DNA of 64,000 bases from Pseudomonas fildesensis. GTDB taxonomy: Bacteria > Pseudomonadota > Gammaproteobacteria > Pseudomonadales > Pseudomonadaceae. The number at the start of each line of letters is the position of its first letter. Positions within the stretch are counted from its first letter, which is position 1. A program made the translations under genes and the position numbers. The stretch spans positions 124,001 to 188,000 of the forward strand of contig NZ_LFMW01000005.1 in assembly GCF_001050345.1 (NCBI RefSeq), in the 5' to 3' direction. Of this stretch, positions 39,028 to 49,231 are shown one piece after another. The notes under the pieces were generated by a model that was not told the DNA's origin, ran no database searches, and saw only the letters and a list, made by a program, of their open reading frames with translations.

Positions 39028-39969
39028 TCAGGACTGACTGGATGGCGCCGGGGTCGCAGGCGTTGCAGTCGGGGCAGCAGCAGGCGTTGGCGCGGAGACC
39101 GAGTTGGCGCTCGAAACTGCAGGCGCCGGGGTGGCAGGCTTGGCGGCAATGGCTGGCTTTGGCGCTGCTGGTTTCTTCGCTACAGCGGGCTTTTTCGCAG
39201 CGGCTGGCTTGGCTGCAGGTTTCGCAGCGGCTGGCTTGGCAGCGGGCTTCGCGGCAGCGGTTTTGGCCGCGGGCTTGGCAGCGGGTTTCGCTGCTGGTTT
39301 CGCGACTGCCTTGGCTGCAGGTTTAGCCGCAGGTTTGGCGGCGGTTTTAGCCGCCACGGGTTTAGCGGCAGGCTTGGCGGCCGGTTTGGCAGCTGCGGTT
39401 TTCGCCGCGGGCTTGGCAGCCGGTTTAGCGACGGCTTTGGCTGGAGCCTTGGCAGCAGGTTTGGCAGCCGCTTTCACCAGTGGCTTGGCGGCAGTTTTCG
39501 CAGCCGGTTTGGCGGCAGCGGTTTTAGCAGCAGGCTTGGCGACAGGCTTGGCAGCTGCGGCCTTCGCCGGAGCGACTTTGGCGCCGGTGAGTTTTTCGAT
39601 TTGCTTGGTCAGGGTATCGACCTTGCTGTGCAGCGTCTTCAATTCAGCTTTGCTAGGCACGCCCAGTCGCGCAATGGCACTGTTGAGGCGTTTGTCGAAA
39701 GTCTCTTCCAACTTGCCCCAGGTGTCAGAAATAGTCGACTTGGCGGAACCGGCAGTTGCCTTGGCCGCTTCAACTTTTTTACCAACCGTGCTTTTGGTCA
39801 ACTTCTCGGCCTTCTCGCCGTCCTTGACCAAAGTCTCGAAGTATTTACCGCCGTCACTGCTAACCTTCGAGTACACGCCTAAACCAGCAAGCCAGATCTT
39901 ACGGGAATATTTTTCAACTTCCCCGACCCACGAGCTGCCTTCTTTCTGAGTAGTCTTTTTAACAGCCAT
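39028..39969 (-). CDS. phaF: PHA granule-associated phasin with histone H1-like tail
   Basis: This 313-residue phasin coats PHA granules and links them to the nucleoid for equal partitioning. Residues 1-145 are the phasin domain (YSRKIWLAGLGVYSKVSSDGGKYFETLVKDG), an amphipathic helix, then a short coiled-coil/leucine-zipper-like segment (LKTLHSKVDTLTKQIEKLTG). Residues about 140-290 are Lys/Ala/Pro repeats (AAKPAAK type) that bind DNA nonspecifically. A short Ala/Pro/Thr tail ends the protein. It lies 12 bases after phaI on the same strand, as in other pseudomonads, but is separated from phaD by the fimbrial insert. Confidence 0.96.
   Translation of the reverse strand: MAVKKTTQKEGSSWVGEVEKYSRKIWLAGLGVYSKVSSDGGKYFETLVKDGEKAEKLTKSTVGKKVEAAKATAGSAKSTISDTWGKLEETFDKRLNSAIARLGVPSKAELKTLHSKVDTLTKQIEKLTGAKVAPAKAAAAKPVAKPAAKTAAAKPAAKTAAKPLVKAAAKPAAKAPAKAVAKPAAKPAAKTAAAKPAAKPAAKPVAAKTAAKPAAKPAAKAVAKPAAKPAAKPAAKTAAAKPAAKPAAAKPAAKPAAAKKPAVAKKPAAPKPAIAAKPATPAPAVSSANSVSAPTPAAAPTATPATPAPSSQS
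39110..39560 (-). repeat. AAKPAAK-type coding repeats of phaF
   Basis: A degenerate tandem array of 12- to 24-base units encodes AAKPAAK/AAKP motifs of the DNA-binding tail. Copy number in such tails varies between strains. Confidence 0.8.
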
Positions 39970-39981
39970 CCCGATGTCTCC

Positions 39982-40404
39982 TTAGTGTTTACGCGCGACA
40001 CGTTCGAGCAATGCCGTCAGCTCTTCGAGCTTAGCAGAGAGTGTCTCCACGTCATGTTTAGACGCAATGCCGATTCGATTCAAGGCACTTGCAACACGCG
40101 TGTCAAAAGCTTTTTCAACTTTATCCAGCTGAACTTCTACCAGACCTTTGACGGAGGAGACATTACTCTTTACTTGGTCAATCTGACTGTTGGCAGCATC
40201 AAGTTGTTCAATGGCAACTTTTTTGCCTTTACTTTCAACATGTTGACCGCTCTTAACCAGCGCTTTGAAGTACTCGCCGCCCTCGCTTCCGACCTTGGCG
40301 TAGGCACCAAGACCTGCCAGCCAGATCTTGCGGGCGTAGGTTTTAACGTCACTCAGGGCGGTGGTCTGGGTGTCGATTTTTTTCTTCAAGATAACTTTGG
40401 CCAT
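39982..40404 (-). CDS. phaI: PHA granule-associated phasin
   Basis: This 140-residue phasin domain protein is homologous to the first half of PhaF (ARKIWLAGLGAYAKVGSEGGEYFKALVKSG) and ends with a coiled coil (VETLSAKLEELTALLERVA). It stabilises granules and reduces their coalescence. The ATG at 40402-40404 gives MAKVILKKKID; a 20-residue upstream extension is possible but unlike the family. A GTGAGG sequence lies upstream as ribosome-binding site. It is first gene of the phaI-phaF operon, which in P. putida is driven by its own PhaD-activated promoter. Confidence 0.95.
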   Translation of the reverse strand: MAKVILKKKIDTQTTALSDVKTYARKIWLAGLGAYAKVGSEGGEYFKALVKSGQHVESKGKKVAIEQLDAANSQIDQVKSNVSSVKGLVEVQLDKVEKAFDTRVASALNRIGIASKHDVETLSAKLEELTALLERVARKH

Positions 40405-40509
40405 GGTGCACCTCACGCAAAAAAGGGGGGAGGAACGGCCCGCAGGAGTTGAGGGCTTGGGCACAAAGTAGGTTGAAAAATTAGAATCGGCACCCTAAGA
40501 ACTGTCGGA

Positions 40510-40785
40510 TCAAGCCAGCGCCTTATCCAGGGCCTTCTCGATTTCGGACTTGATCGTGCCACTCATGGCCGACATCAACAGGCCCAATTCAACATCGATG
40601 CGCAGCGAAGCATCCGCCACTAACACCGTACCTTTAACCCCTGACCGCTTGAGGTTCAAGGTGTCGCCGGACCACGAAGGCTCCAGGCCATATTGCTCTT
40701 TAAGTTTTTGCGCCAACTTGTCTGCCTTCTCCCGTGCCCCTTCTTTACCCAGGGAATGTGCACGTTCAACGGTAATACGGGCCAT
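40510..40785 (-). CDS. Polyhydroxyalkanoic acid system family protein (PHA granule region)
   Basis: This 91-residue protein of the PHA_gran_rgn family starts MARITVERAHSLGKEGAREKADKLAQKLKEQYG and continues with WSGDTLNLKRSGVKGTVLVAD. It looks like a small alpha/beta fold with no catalytic motif. It is found beside pha genes and ubiE in many pseudomonads, as here. It has an AGGAG site before its ATG and is separated by 105 bases from phaI, so it probably has its own transcript. Function is not established. Confidence 0.88.
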   Translation of the reverse strand: MARITVERAHSLGKEGAREKADKLAQKLKEQYGLEPSWSGDTLNLKRSGVKGTVLVADASLRIDVELGLLMSAMSGTIKSEIEKALDKALA

Positions 40786-40929
40786 TGCAATGACTCCTCT
40801 TTATAGCGACTTGAAGACCCGCACTGCGGCAAAAGGTCTCGGTGACCGCGTATCTTACCTTCAGCCTTGCCAAGACAAAGCAGGCCTTGGGGATTATCAT
40901 GTCTCGCATTCTCTTTTGGTGACAGCGAT

Positions 40930-41700
40930 ATGACTGATCAGCGCAAAGGCAGCGATGCCGAACCCACCACTCACTTCGGCTTCAAGAACGTCCCGGAAAG
41001 CCAGAAAGCGGAAAAAGTCGCTGAGGTGTTCCACTCCGTAGCCGCCAAGTACGACCTGATGAACGACGTGCTCTCCGGCGGCATGCACCGCCTGTGGAAG
41101 CGCTTTACCATCGAGTTGTCGGGCGTACGCACCGGCAACCGCGTGCTGGACATCGCCGGCGGTACGGGCGACCTCGCGGCCAAGTTCTCCAAACTCGTCG
41201 GCCCTACCGGCCAGGTTGTATTGGCAGACATCAACGGCTCGATGCTCAAGGTCGGCCGCGATCGCCTGCTCGACAAAGGCGTGGCCGGCAATATCGAATT
41301 CGTCCAGGCCGACGCTGAAAAGCTGCCGTTCCCCGACAACCATTTCGACTGCGTGACCATCGCCTTCGGCCTGCGCAACGTCACCCATAAAGAAGACGCG
41401 ATCCGCTCGATGCTGCGCGTGCTCAAGCCGGGTGGCCGCCTGTTGGTGCTGGAGTTCTCCAAGCCGACCAACGCGCTGATGTCCAAGGTCTACGACACCT
41501 ACTCGTTCGCCTTCATGCCGCTGATGGGCAAGCTGATCACCAATGACGCCGAAAGCTACCGCTACCTGGCCGAATCGATCCGCATGCATCCCGACCAGGA
41601 AACCCTGAAGTCGATGATGGTGGAAGCCGGTTTTGACCGCGTGACCTACCACAACATGACTTCAGGCATCGTCGCCCTGCATCGCGGCATCAAGCCCTGA
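40930..41700 (+). CDS. ubiE: Ubiquinone/menaquinone C-methyltransferase
   Basis: This 256-residue SAM-dependent enzyme C-methylates the benzoquinone ring in ubiquinone synthesis. The SAM-binding motif [16 protein letters not shown] (about 72-87) and the signatures [19 protein letters not shown] and [16 protein letters not shown] are diagnostic. The ATG at 40930 is chosen over a 21-residue extension. Its TGA overlaps the ATG of ubiJ by one base, so the three ubi genes form one operon. In this host it presumably serves ubiquinone only. Confidence 0.97.
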   Translation: MTDQRKGSDAEPTTHFGFKNVPESQKAEKVAEVFHSVAAKYDLMNDVLSGGMHRLWKRFTIELSGVRTGNRVLDIAGGTGDLAAKFSKLVGPTGQVVLADINGSMLKVGRDRLLDKGVAGNIEFVQADAEKLPFPDNHFDCVTIAFGLRNVTHKEDAIRSMLRVLKPGGRLLVLEFSKPTNALMSKVYDTYSFAFMPLMGKLITNDAESYRYLAESIRMHPDQETLKSMMVEAGFDRVTYHNMTSGIVALHRGIKP

Positions 41701-42323
41701 TGCTGTTCGCAGGTCTTCTCGCCAGCGTCGAACACGGCCTCAACCGTGTGCTGCGCCTGGACAGCACCGCCCTGGCGCGGCTCGCGCACCTGAACGGCAA
41801 AGTCATCGCCGTGGACTGCACCAGCCCCGCCTTGCAGCTGTTTATCCTGCCCAGCGATGAAGGCCTGCTGCTCGCCAGTCAATGGGCCGCCGACGCCGAC
41901 TGCACCCTGCGCGCGCCGGCATCGAGCCTGTTGCACCTGGCGTTGAGCCGCAACAAGACCGCCATCCTCCACGGCCCTGAAGTGCACCTGGAAGGCGACA
42001 GCGCAGTGCTGATGGACCTGGCCGCCGTGCTGCAAGACCTGGAACTGGACTGGGAATACGAGCTGTCCCGCTGGATCGGCCCCGTCGCCACCCAGTTGAT
42101 CAGCGGGCACCTGCGCAGCCGCACGCGCTGGTACCAGCAAGGGTTCGCCAGCCTCAACCAGAACCTCGCCGAATACCTGAGCGAAGAATCGCGCACCCTA
42201 GTCGGAGAACGAGAAGCGCAAGCGCGCTTTCGCGAACTCGACAAGGCCAAAATCGACCTGGAACGCCTTGAGGCGCGCTTCGAGCGCCTGAGCCGTTCCC
42301 TTGATCCAAGCGATAACGCATGA
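41700..42323 (+). CDS. ubiJ: Ubiquinone biosynthesis accessory factor UbiJ (SCP2 domain)
   Basis: This 207-residue protein has an N-terminal SCP2 lipid-binding domain (about 15-120; [40 protein letters not shown]) and a C-terminal coiled coil ([20 protein letters not shown]). UbiJ organises the soluble Ubi complex, with its SCP2 domain holding the hydrophobic ubiquinone intermediates. It is placed between ubiE and ubiB with overlaps at both ends (1 and 4 bases), the conserved operon order. Confidence 0.94.
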   Translation: MLFAGLLASVEHGLNRVLRLDSTALARLAHLNGKVIAVDCTSPALQLFILPSDEGLLLASQWAADADCTLRAPASSLLHLALSRNKTAILHGPEVHLEGDSAVLMDLAAVLQDLELDWEYELSRWIGPVATQLISGHLRSRTRWYQQGFASLNQNLAEYLSEESRTLVGEREAQARFRELDKAKIDLERLEARFERLSRSLDPSDNA

Positions 42324-43924
42324 AGCTTCTCGCCGTCCGCCGTTTGTTTCGTATCCAGCGCGTCGTAATCCGCTATCGCCTCGATGACCTGCTGTTCGCC
42401 CTGCCCTTGCCGTGGTTCCTACTGGCGGTGCGCTATGTGCTGCCGTGGCGCTGGTTCCCGCGCAAACCGCTGGAGCTGAGCCGTGGCGCGCGCCTGCGCA
42501 TGGCCTTGCAAGACCTGGGGCCGATCTTTATCAAGTTCGGGCAGATCCTCTCCACCCGTCGCGACCTGTTGCCGGAAGACATCGCCGACGAGTTGATGCT
42601 GCTGCAGGACCGCGTGCCGCCGTTTGATTCCCAGCAGTCGATGAAGCTGATCGAAGAGCAGCTGGGCAAAAAGATCAGCGAGGTATTCAGCCGCTTCGAC
42701 GTCGAACCACTAGCCTCCGCCTCCGTGGCGCAAGTGCACGCGGCGCAGTTGAAGACCGGCGAAGAAGTGGTGGTGAAGGTGATCCGTCCGGGCCTCAAGC
42801 CGATCATCGGCCAGGACCTTGCGTGGCTGTTCATTCTCGCCCGCGCCGCCGAGCGCTTCTCCGCCGACGCGCGCCTGCTGCACCCGGTGGACGTGGTCGC
42901 CGACTACGAAAAAACTATCTACGACGAACTCGACCTGCTGCGCGAAGCGGCCAACGCCAGCCAGCTCAAACGCAATTTCGAAGGCTCGCCTCTGCTGTAC
43001 GTGCCGCAGGTTTACTGGGACTGGTGCCGGCCGAAAGTGCTGGTGATGGAGCGCATCTACGGCGTGCAGGTCACCGACCTTGCGACCCTGGCCGATCAGC
43101 GCACCGACATGAAAATGCTCGCCGAGCGCGGCGTGGAGATCTTCTTCACCCAGGTGTTCCGCGACAGCTTCTTCCACGCCGACATGCACCCGGGCAACAT
43201 CTTCGTCAGCACCGTCAACCCGTGGAGCCCGCAGTACATTGCGATCGACTGCGGCATCGTCGGTAGCCTGACCCCGCAAGACCAGGATTACCTGGCGCGC
43301 AACCTGTTCGCCTTCTTCAAGCGCGACTACCGCCGCGTGGCGCAGTTGCACATCGATTCGGGCTGGGTGCCGGCGGAAACCAAGCTCAACGAATTCGAAG
43401 CCGCGATCCGCACCGTGTGCGAGCCAATCTTTGAAAAACCGTTAAAAGATATTTCCTTCGGCCAGGTGCTGATGCGTCTGTTCCAGACCGCGCGGCGCTT
43501 CAATATGGAAGTGCAGCCGCAACTGGTGCTGTTGCAGAAAACCCTGCTCAACATCGAAGGCCTTGGCCGTCAGCTGTACCCGGACCTCGACCTGTGGAAC
43601 ACCGCGCAGCCGTTCCTCGAACGCTGGATGCGTGAGCGTGTCAGCCCGAAAACGCTGTTCGGCAACCTGCAAAGCCAGGTGGAACAGCTGCCGCACCTGG
43701 CCAACATGACCCGCGATTTGCTCGAGAGGATGTCGCAACCGCACGCCAAGGACCCCGCACCGCCGTGGCAGAAACGCAAGGATGACTGGTTCCTGCGTCT
43801 GTTAGGCGCCGCGCATCTGGTCGGCGGCGTGATGCTGGCCATCGGTGGGCCGCTGAATCAACTGGGCCACTGGCCGGCAGGCATCATGGTCGCCGTGGGT
43901 ATCTATCTGATCGTGCGTCGATAG
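42320..43924 (+). CDS. ubiB: Ubiquinone biosynthesis atypical kinase/ATPase UbiB
   Basis: This 534-residue ABC1/ADCK-family protein is needed for the ring-hydroxylation stage of ubiquinone synthesis. Family marks are the KxGQ motif ([23 protein letters not shown]), the Ala-rich loop ([26 protein letters not shown]) and the catalytic [12 protein letters not shown] with [10 protein letters not shown]. Two C-terminal membrane helices (about 495-532) anchor it in the inner membrane. The ATG overlaps the ubiJ end by 4 bases. Confidence 0.97.
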   Translation: MKLLAVRRLFRIQRVVIRYRLDDLLFALPLPWFLLAVRYVLPWRWFPRKPLELSRGARLRMALQDLGPIFIKFGQILSTRRDLLPEDIADELMLLQDRVPPFDSQQSMKLIEEQLGKKISEVFSRFDVEPLASASVAQVHAAQLKTGEEVVVKVIRPGLKPIIGQDLAWLFILARAAERFSADARLLHPVDVVADYEKTIYDELDLLREAANASQLKRNFEGSPLLYVPQVYWDWCRPKVLVMERIYGVQVTDLATLADQRTDMKMLAERGVEIFFTQVFRDSFFHADMHPGNIFVSTVNPWSPQYIAIDCGIVGSLTPQDQDYLARNLFAFFKRDYRRVAQLHIDSGWVPAETKLNEFEAAIRTVCEPIFEKPLKDISFGQVLMRLFQTARRFNMEVQPQLVLLQKTLLNIEGLGRQLYPDLDLWNTAQPFLERWMRERVSPKTLFGNLQSQVEQLPHLANMTRDLLERMSQPHAKDPAPPWQKRKDDWFLRLLGAAHLVGGVMLAIGGPLNQLGHWPAGIMVAVGIYLIVRR

Positions 43925-43965
43925 CCAATCCGGTTATACACTGTCGCAAATTGCCGGAGCCGAAG

Positions 43966-44358
43966 ATGAAAGACTGGCTGGACGAGATCAAGTGGGACAG
44001 TGACGGCCTGGTGCCGGCCATTGCCCAGGACTACAAGACCGGGCGCGTGCTGATGATGGCCTGGATGAACCGCGAGGCCCTGAGCCTCACCGCCACTGAG
44101 CAGCGCGCCATTTACTGGTCACGTTCGCGTGGCAAACTGTGGCGCAAGGGCGAAGAGTCGGGGCACGTGCAAAACCTGCACGAAATGCGCATCGACTGTG
44201 ACGCCGATGTGGTGATCCTCAAGGTCGAGCAGATCGGCGATATCGCCTGCCACACCGGCCGTCACAGCTGCTTCTATCGCGTATTCGAAAACGGCGAATG
44301 GAAGGTTGTGGAGCCGGTGCTCAAAGACCCGCACGCCATTTACTCGGCAGGACACTGA
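43966..44358 (+). CDS. hisI: Phosphoribosyl-AMP cyclohydrolase
   Basis: This 130-residue enzyme opens the adenine ring of PR-AMP in histidine synthesis. The ATG at 43966 follows a GGAG site; an upstream TTG would add five residues. Metal-binding cysteines lie in [27 protein letters not shown]. The substrate motif [17 protein letters not shown] is present. In enterobacteria HisI is fused to HisE; here they are separate genes, 2 bases apart, as in other pseudomonads. Confidence 0.96.
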   Translation: MKDWLDEIKWDSDGLVPAIAQDYKTGRVLMMAWMNREALSLTATEQRAIYWSRSRGKLWRKGEESGHVQNLHEMRIDCDADVVILKVEQIGDIACHTGRHSCFYRVFENGEWKVVEPVLKDPHAIYSAGH

Positions 44359-44360
44359 AC

Positions 44361-44693
44361 ATGAGCGATACCCTGAACCGCGTGGCCCAGGTGCTGGAAG
44401 ACCGCAAAGGTGCGGACGCCGACAGCTCCTACGTCGCCAGCCTGTACCACAAGGGCCTGAACAAGATCCTTGAAAAACTCGGCGAAGAATCCGTCGAGAC
44501 CATCATCGCGGCCAAGGATGCCGAAATCAGCGGCGATTACAGCGATGTAATCTACGAAACCGCCGACTTGTGGTTCCATAGCATGGTAATGCTCGCCCAA
44601 CTGGGGCAGCACCCACAGGCTGTGCTGGATGAACTGGACCGTCGCTTCGGCTTGTCCGGGCATGCCGAAAAGGCCTCGCGCCCGTCCGCCTGA
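44361..44693 (+). CDS. hisE: Phosphoribosyl-ATP pyrophosphatase
   Basis: This 110-residue all-helical MazG-like enzyme hydrolyses PR-ATP to PR-AMP. The EExxE-type acidic motif is in [15 protein letters not shown], followed by [17 protein letters not shown] at 44361 is 2 bases after the hisI stop; a longer reading would overlap hisI. The gene is followed after 25 bases by tatA, so hisIE and tatABC are probably on one transcript. Confidence 0.95.
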   Translation: MSDTLNRVAQVLEDRKGADADSSYVASLYHKGLNKILEKLGEESVETIIAAKDAEISGDYSDVIYETADLWFHSMVMLAQLGQHPQAVLDELDRRFGLSGHAEKASRPSA

Positions 44694-44718
44694 ATAACTA
44701 TTACTGAGGATTTGCAGC

Positions 44719-44997
44719 ATGGGCATTTTTGACTGGAAACACTGGATCGTCATTCTGGTGGTGGTGGTTTTGGTGTTCGGCACCAAGAAACTCAAAAACC
44801 TCGGCACCGACGTGGGCGAGTCGATCAAGGGTTTCCGTAAAGCCATGAACGATGACGAAAAACCCGCTGACCCTGCTGCCAACCCAGTACCGCCGGCCCA
44901 GCCTGTGCACCCGCAGGCCGCCCAGCCGATCACCGAGCGTCGCACCTTCGACGTGCAGGCTGAGAAAGTCGAAGAGCCGATCCGCAAAGACTCGTGA
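44719..44997 (+). CDS. tatA: Twin-arginine translocase subunit TatA
   Basis: This 92-residue pore-forming subunit has one N-terminal membrane helix (about 7-21), the [24 protein letters not shown] amphipathic helix and a disordered Pro/Ala tail. The short N-terminus MGIFDWKHW and the FG motif at the helix end are diagnostic of TatA, not TatB. A GAGGA site precedes the ATG. It is 10 bases upstream of tatB. Confidence 0.96.
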   Translation: MGIFDWKHWIVILVVVVLVFGTKKLKNLGTDVGESIKGFRKAMNDDEKPADPAANPVPPAQPVHPQAAQPITERRTFDVQAEKVEEPIRKDS

Positions 44998-45007
44998 GCA
45001 CTGAATA

Positions 45008-45430
45008 ATGTTTGGTATCAGCTTCTCTGAACTGCTCCTCGTCGGCCTCGTGGCCTTGCTGGTACTGGGGCCGGAACGCCTGCCCGGTGCCGCACGCACG
45101 GCCGGCCTGTGGATCGGGCGCCTGAAGCGCAGTTTCAACGCCATCAAACAGGAAGTTGAACGGGAAATCGGCGCCGACGAGATCCGCCGACAACTGCACA
45201 ACGAGCATATTTTATCGTTGGAGCAGGAAGCGCGGAAGATTCTGAGCCCGGTGCAGGAACCGGCCAAACCGGTGGAACCTGTGGCCGAGCACAGCATCGC
45301 GCCGACGCCCGTGGCCGACGCCACACCCGTCACCCCTGCGCCTACCGTGCCCACCCCGACAGAGCCAGCGCCGGCGCCCGTTGCGTCGCCCGCTCCCCAT
45401 GACCCTACATTGCCGCCGCGAGCCCCATGA
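45008..45430 (+). CDS. tatB: Twin-arginine translocase subunit TatB
   Basis: This 140-residue subunit forms the receptor complex with TatC. The N-terminal [26 protein letters not shown] has the Glu in the membrane helix and the GP hinge diagnostic of TatB. The amphipathic helix and acidic region follow, then a long Pro/Ala/Thr tail (about 85-140). Its stop overlaps the tatC ATG by 4 bases. Confidence 0.96.
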   Translation: MFGISFSELLLVGLVALLVLGPERLPGAARTAGLWIGRLKRSFNAIKQEVEREIGADEIRRQLHNEHILSLEQEARKILSPVQEPAKPVEPVAEHSIAPTPVADATPVTPAPTVPTPTEPAPAPVASPAPHDPTLPPRAP

Positions 45431-46218
45431 GCGCTGATAAACCGGAAAACGACCAGCATATGCCGCTGGTCTCGCACCTCACCGAGCTGCGTACCCGCCT
45501 GCTGCGTTGCGTGGCGGCGATCTTCGTGATCTTTGCCGGGCTGTTCGCCTTTACCCAGCAGATCTACACCTTCGTCTCAACGCCCTTGCGCCAGTACCTG
45601 CCGGTAGGCGCGACGATGATCGCCACCGACGTGTCGTCGCCGTTCCTGACGCCATTGAAGCTGACGATGATGGTCTCGCTGTTCCTGGCGATCCCGGTGA
45701 TCCTGCATCAGATCTGGGGCTTTATCGCGCCTGGCCTGTACAAGCATGAGAAGCGCATCGCCGTACCGTTGTTAGTGTCGAGCATCCTGCTTTTTTACAC
45801 CGGCATGGCCTTCGCCTACTTCCTGGTGTTCCCGCTGATCTTCAAGTTTTTCGCCGCCGCCACCCCGGCCGGCGTGGAAATGATGACCGACATCACCAGC
45901 TACCTCGACTTCGTGATGACACTGTTCTTCGCCTTTGGCGTGGCCTTCGAAATTCCCGTGGCCGTGGTGCTGCTGGTGTGGATCGGCGTGGTCAACGTTC
46001 AGTACCTGAAGAAGATCCGACCGTACGTGATCATCGGCTGCTTTGTGGTCGGTATGATCCTGACCCCGCCGGACATCTTCTCCCAGACCCTGCTGGCCGT
46101 GCCGATGTGGATGCTGTTCGAGGTCGGCATCCTGTTCAGCGGCCTGATCAGCAAGCGTGGCGAGCACCCGGATGACCAACCCGCCGACGACGAACAGCCG
46201 CCAGCGACCCAGCCGTGA
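45427..46218 (+). CDS. tatC: Twin-arginine translocase subunit TatC
   Basis: This 263-residue polytopic protein recognises the twin-arginine signal peptide. It has six membrane helices. The first cytoplasmic segment [16 protein letters not shown] contains the conserved SHLxELRxR. F-x-x-P-L and the SPFLTPLKL loop follow, and [23 protein letters not shown] occurs near the end. A charged tail rich in Asp/Glu ends the protein. The TGA overlaps the GTG of rsmE by 4 bases. Confidence 0.97.
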   Translation: MSADKPENDQHMPLVSHLTELRTRLLRCVAAIFVIFAGLFAFTQQIYTFVSTPLRQYLPVGATMIATDVSSPFLTPLKLTMMVSLFLAIPVILHQIWGFIAPGLYKHEKRIAVPLLVSSILLFYTGMAFAYFLVFPLIFKFFAAATPAGVEMMTDITSYLDFVMTLFFAFGVAFEIPVAVVLLVWIGVVNVQYLKKIRPYVIIGCFVVGMILTPPDIFSQTLLAVPMWMLFEVGILFSGLISKRGEHPDDQPADDEQPPATQP

Positions 46219-46922
46219 ACCTGCTGTTGCTTGAAGAGGCTGACTTTATCGCGGCCGACCGGGTGATCTTGCGTGATCGGCGGCTGGTGCATATGCAGGA
46301 AGTCCACCGCGCCGCCGTAGGCGACAGCCTGCGCGTGGGGTGCATTGGCGGGCTGATGGGCAGCGCGCAACTACTGCGCCTGGAAGCCAGCGAGGCCGAG
46401 CTGCAGGTCAGCTTCGACCAGCCGCCCCCAGCCAAACTGCCGCTGACCCTGTTGCTGGCCCTGCCGCGCCCGAAAATGCTGCGCCGCGTGTTGCAGACCG
46501 TGGCGGCCATGGGCGTGCCAAAAGTGGTGCTGGTCAACAGCTACCGGGTGGAAAAGAGCTTCTGGCAAACCCCGTTCCTGGAACCCGAGGCGATTCGCGA
46601 GCAGTTGATCCTCGGCCTCGAACAGGCGCGGGACACCGTGCTTCCGGAGATCGTCATCGAAAAACGTTTCAAGCCGTTCGTAGAAGATCGCCTGCCGGCC
46701 ATGACCGCAGGCACCCTGGGCCTAATCGGCCACCCCGGCGATTACCCACCCTGCCCGCGCGGGCTGGATGAACCGGTCACCCTGGCTATTGGTCCGGAAG
46801 GCGGCTGGATCCCTTACGAAGTTGACCTGCTGGCCAAAGCCGGCTTGCAGCCGGTACAACTCGGCGCACGCATCCTGCGCGTCGAAACCGCCGTCACCGC
46901 CCTGCTCGCCCGTCTTTTCTAG
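46215..46922 (+). CDS. rsmE: 16S rRNA m3U1498 methyltransferase
   Basis: This 235-residue SPOUT-class methyltransferase modifies U1498 of 16S rRNA. It starts with GTG at 46215, overlapping tatC. The N-terminal PUA-like domain (about 1-65; [22 protein letters not shown]) precedes the knotted SPOUT domain. The SAM-binding knot is in [17 protein letters not shown] and [17 protein letters not shown]. Last gene of the his-tat run. Confidence 0.95.
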   Translation: MNLLLLEEADFIAADRVILRDRRLVHMQEVHRAAVGDSLRVGCIGGLMGSAQLLRLEASEAELQVSFDQPPPAKLPLTLLLALPRPKMLRRVLQTVAAMGVPKVVLVNSYRVEKSFWQTPFLEPEAIREQLILGLEQARDTVLPEIVIEKRFKPFVEDRLPAMTAGTLGLIGHPGDYPPCPRGLDEPVTLAIGPEGGWIPYEVDLLAKAGLQPVQLGARILRVETAVTALLARLF

Positions 46923-46953
46923 CCGACCAACCTTGCTGGCTGAAGGACCTTTC

Positions 46954-47088
46954 TGTGGCGAGCGGGCTTGCCCCGCGTTGGGCTGCGAAGCGGCCCCCAA
47001 ACCAAACGCCGCGATTCTGCCTGAAGCAACGTGGTGAGTTTATTGGGGCGGCTTCGCCCCCCAACGCGGGGCAAGCCCGCTCGCCACA
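46954..47088. repeat. REP-type palindrome, TGTGGCGAG family, long form
   Basis: The outer arms TGTGGCGAGCGGGCTTGCCC and GGCAAGCCCGCTCGCCACA are exact complements. Inner arms (GGGCTGCGAAGCGGCCCCC versus GGGGCGGCTTCGCCCCCC) pair again around a central 45-base segment. It follows rsmE without another terminator in view. Confidence 0.88.
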
Positions 47089-47171
47089 AAGTTTGCATTT
47101 CCTTCAGATATTTCTTTGACAGCCGATAACCCCGGAATAAGTTCAAGCCTTGCTCCAGGGGAGTTCGCAGC

Positions 47172-49088
47172 ATGTATCGTTGGTTAGCCGAAAAGCTGGG
47201 GAATGTCAGCGTCAAAACCAAACTGGCCGTAGGCTTTGGCCTGGTGTTGTTCCTGACGTTAATGATCACCTTCACCGGCTGGACCGGCCTGGGCGATGTG
47301 ATCAGTCGCGGTGACAAGTTGGGGTATATCTCCAGCCTCAACGGGCTGACCAAAGACCTGCGCCTGGCGCGCCTGGACTATGAAATGCGCCGTGGAGAAC
47401 AAGGCCCGAGCGCCGTCAACGACCTGCTGACGCAGCTGGACAATGGCCTCAAGACTGCCCGTACGCTTATCGAACAACCGGCTGACGTCACCCTGATCGA
47501 CGAGCAGCTTGCGGCGGTAGACCAATACAAACGCGCGTTCAACGACATGGTTCAAGCCGGCGCCAACCGCGAAAACGCCCGCAGCAAGCTGGGTGATACC
47601 GCCGACAATGCGGTGCTCAAGGTGGGCGAAGTCGAGAAATCCCTGCTGCAAGGTGACAGCGTCACCCAGTTCAACAGCGTGGTCGACCTGAGCAAGCTGA
47701 TCCAGCAGTCGCGCTTCCAGGTGCGCGGCTACACCTACAGCGGCAAGGTCGAAGCCGAAAAACCCGCCCTCGATGCCATCGACAATGCCCTGAAGAGAAT
47801 CACCGAACTGCAAGGCCAATTGCCGGAGCAGTACCAGGCCAACCTGCAGCAGGCCGGCGTGTCGCTGCAAGCCTACCGCGCCGCCGTCAGCCAGTACCGG
47901 GACTCCCAGGTCGCCAGCGCAGCAGCGCTCAAGGCCATGATTGCCCAAGGCGACATACTGCTCGGCAACGCCGACAAACTCACCACCTCCCAAACCGTGG
48001 TGCGCGATACCGACACCGCACACGCCAAACAATTGTTGCTGCTGTCCACCGTGCTGGCGCTGATCTTTGGCCTGGTCGCCGCCTGGGCCATCACCCGTCA
48101 AATCATCATCCCGCTGAACCAGACCCTCCAAGTGGCTGAACGCGTCGCCTCGGGCGACCTGAGCCACAACCTGAAGTCCGAGCGCCAGGACGAGCTGGGC
48201 CAGCTGCAACGCGCCATGCAAAGCATGACCGTCGGCCTGCGCGAGTTGATCGGTGGCATCAGCGAAGGCGTCACCCAGATCGCCAGCGCCGCCGAGCAAC
48301 TGTCGGCCGTGACCGAACAGACCAGCGCCGGGGTCAACAGCCAGAAGGTCGAGACCGACCAAGTGGCCACCGCCATGAACGAGATGGCCGCGACCGTGCA
48401 GGAAGTGGCGCGCAATGCCGAGGAAGCCTCGGAAGCTGCCGTGGCCGCTGACCAGCAGGCCCGCGAAGGCGACAAGGTAGTGGGTGAAGCCATCGCACAG
48501 ATCGAGCGCCTGGCCGCTGAGGTCGGCAACTCGACCGAAGCCATGGGTCATCTCAAGCGCGAAAGCGATAAGATCGGCAGCGTGCTCGACGTGATCAAAT
48601 CCGTGGCCCAGCAAACCAACCTGCTGGCCCTGAACGCCGCCATTGAAGCCGCACGTGCCGGTGAAGCCGGGCGCGGTTTCGCGGTGGTTGCCGACGAGGT
48701 GCGCAGCCTGGCCCAGCGCACCCAGAAGTCCACCGAAGAGATCGAAGAGTTGATCGTTGGCCTGCAAAGCGGCACCCAGCAGGTAGCGACCATCATGGAC
48801 AACAGCCGTGGGCTGACCGACAGCAGCGTCGAGCTGACCCGCCGGGTCGGCAACGCGCTGGGCAATATCACCCGCACGGTCTCGACCATCCAGGCGATGA
48901 ACTCGCAGATCGCCACCGCCGCCGAACAACAGAGCGCAGTGGCCGAAGAGATAAACCGCAGCGTGCTGAACGTGCGTGATGTGTCTGAACAAACCTCTGC
49001 CGCCAGTGAAGAAACCGCCGCGTCCAGCGCCGAACTCGCACGCTTGGGCATCTACTTGCAGACCCTGGTGGGGCGCTTCCGCATCTGA
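47172..49088 (+). CDS. Methyl-accepting chemotaxis protein with HBM-type sensor (1)
   Basis: This 638-residue inner-membrane chemoreceptor has a first membrane helix at about 15-37 and a periplasmic all-helical sensor of about 245 residues (38-283), the size of the helical bimodular (HBM) domain that binds organic acids in P. putida McpS. The second membrane helix is at about 287-308, then a HAMP domain (about 309-362). The signalling domain has the conserved tip [23 protein letters not shown] and methylation-helix glutamines. The protein ends [10 protein letters not shown] without a CheR pentapeptide. The ligand is unknown. A close paralogue follows. Confidence 0.92.
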   Translation: MYRWLAEKLGNVSVKTKLAVGFGLVLFLTLMITFTGWTGLGDVISRGDKLGYISSLNGLTKDLRLARLDYEMRRGEQGPSAVNDLLTQLDNGLKTARTLIEQPADVTLIDEQLAAVDQYKRAFNDMVQAGANRENARSKLGDTADNAVLKVGEVEKSLLQGDSVTQFNSVVDLSKLIQQSRFQVRGYTYSGKVEAEKPALDAIDNALKRITELQGQLPEQYQANLQQAGVSLQAYRAAVSQYRDSQVASAAALKAMIAQGDILLGNADKLTTSQTVVRDTDTAHAKQLLLLSTVLALIFGLVAAWAITRQIIIPLNQTLQVAERVASGDLSHNLKSERQDELGQLQRAMQSMTVGLRELIGGISEGVTQIASAAEQLSAVTEQTSAGVNSQKVETDQVATAMNEMAATVQEVARNAEEASEAAVAADQQAREGDKVVGEAIAQIERLAAEVGNSTEAMGHLKRESDKIGSVLDVIKSVAQQTNLLALNAAIEAARAGEAGRGFAVVADEVRSLAQRTQKSTEEIEELIVGLQSGTQQVATIMDNSRGLTDSSVELTRRVGNALGNITRTVSTIQAMNSQIATAAEQQSAVAEEINRSVLNVRDVSEQTSAASEETAASSAELARLGIYLQTLVGRFRI

Positions 49089-49231
49089 CCCGCCCTTCGC
49101 GGCGGCCAATCGAGGCCGCCGCACTTCGGCAACTTGTGAAATTTCCTACACAGTTATCAGCCCGCACTCTCTCCGAATCGATATAGCGTTTCCTTGATTG
49201 CGAAGTGCTCTCTCGACTGTGGAGGCTCACC

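Noticed and set aside
39104..39949. Plus-strand Ala/Gly-rich frame opposite phaF
   Set aside because: It is the complement of the AAKP repeats; the apparent membrane-like repeat protein is an artefact.
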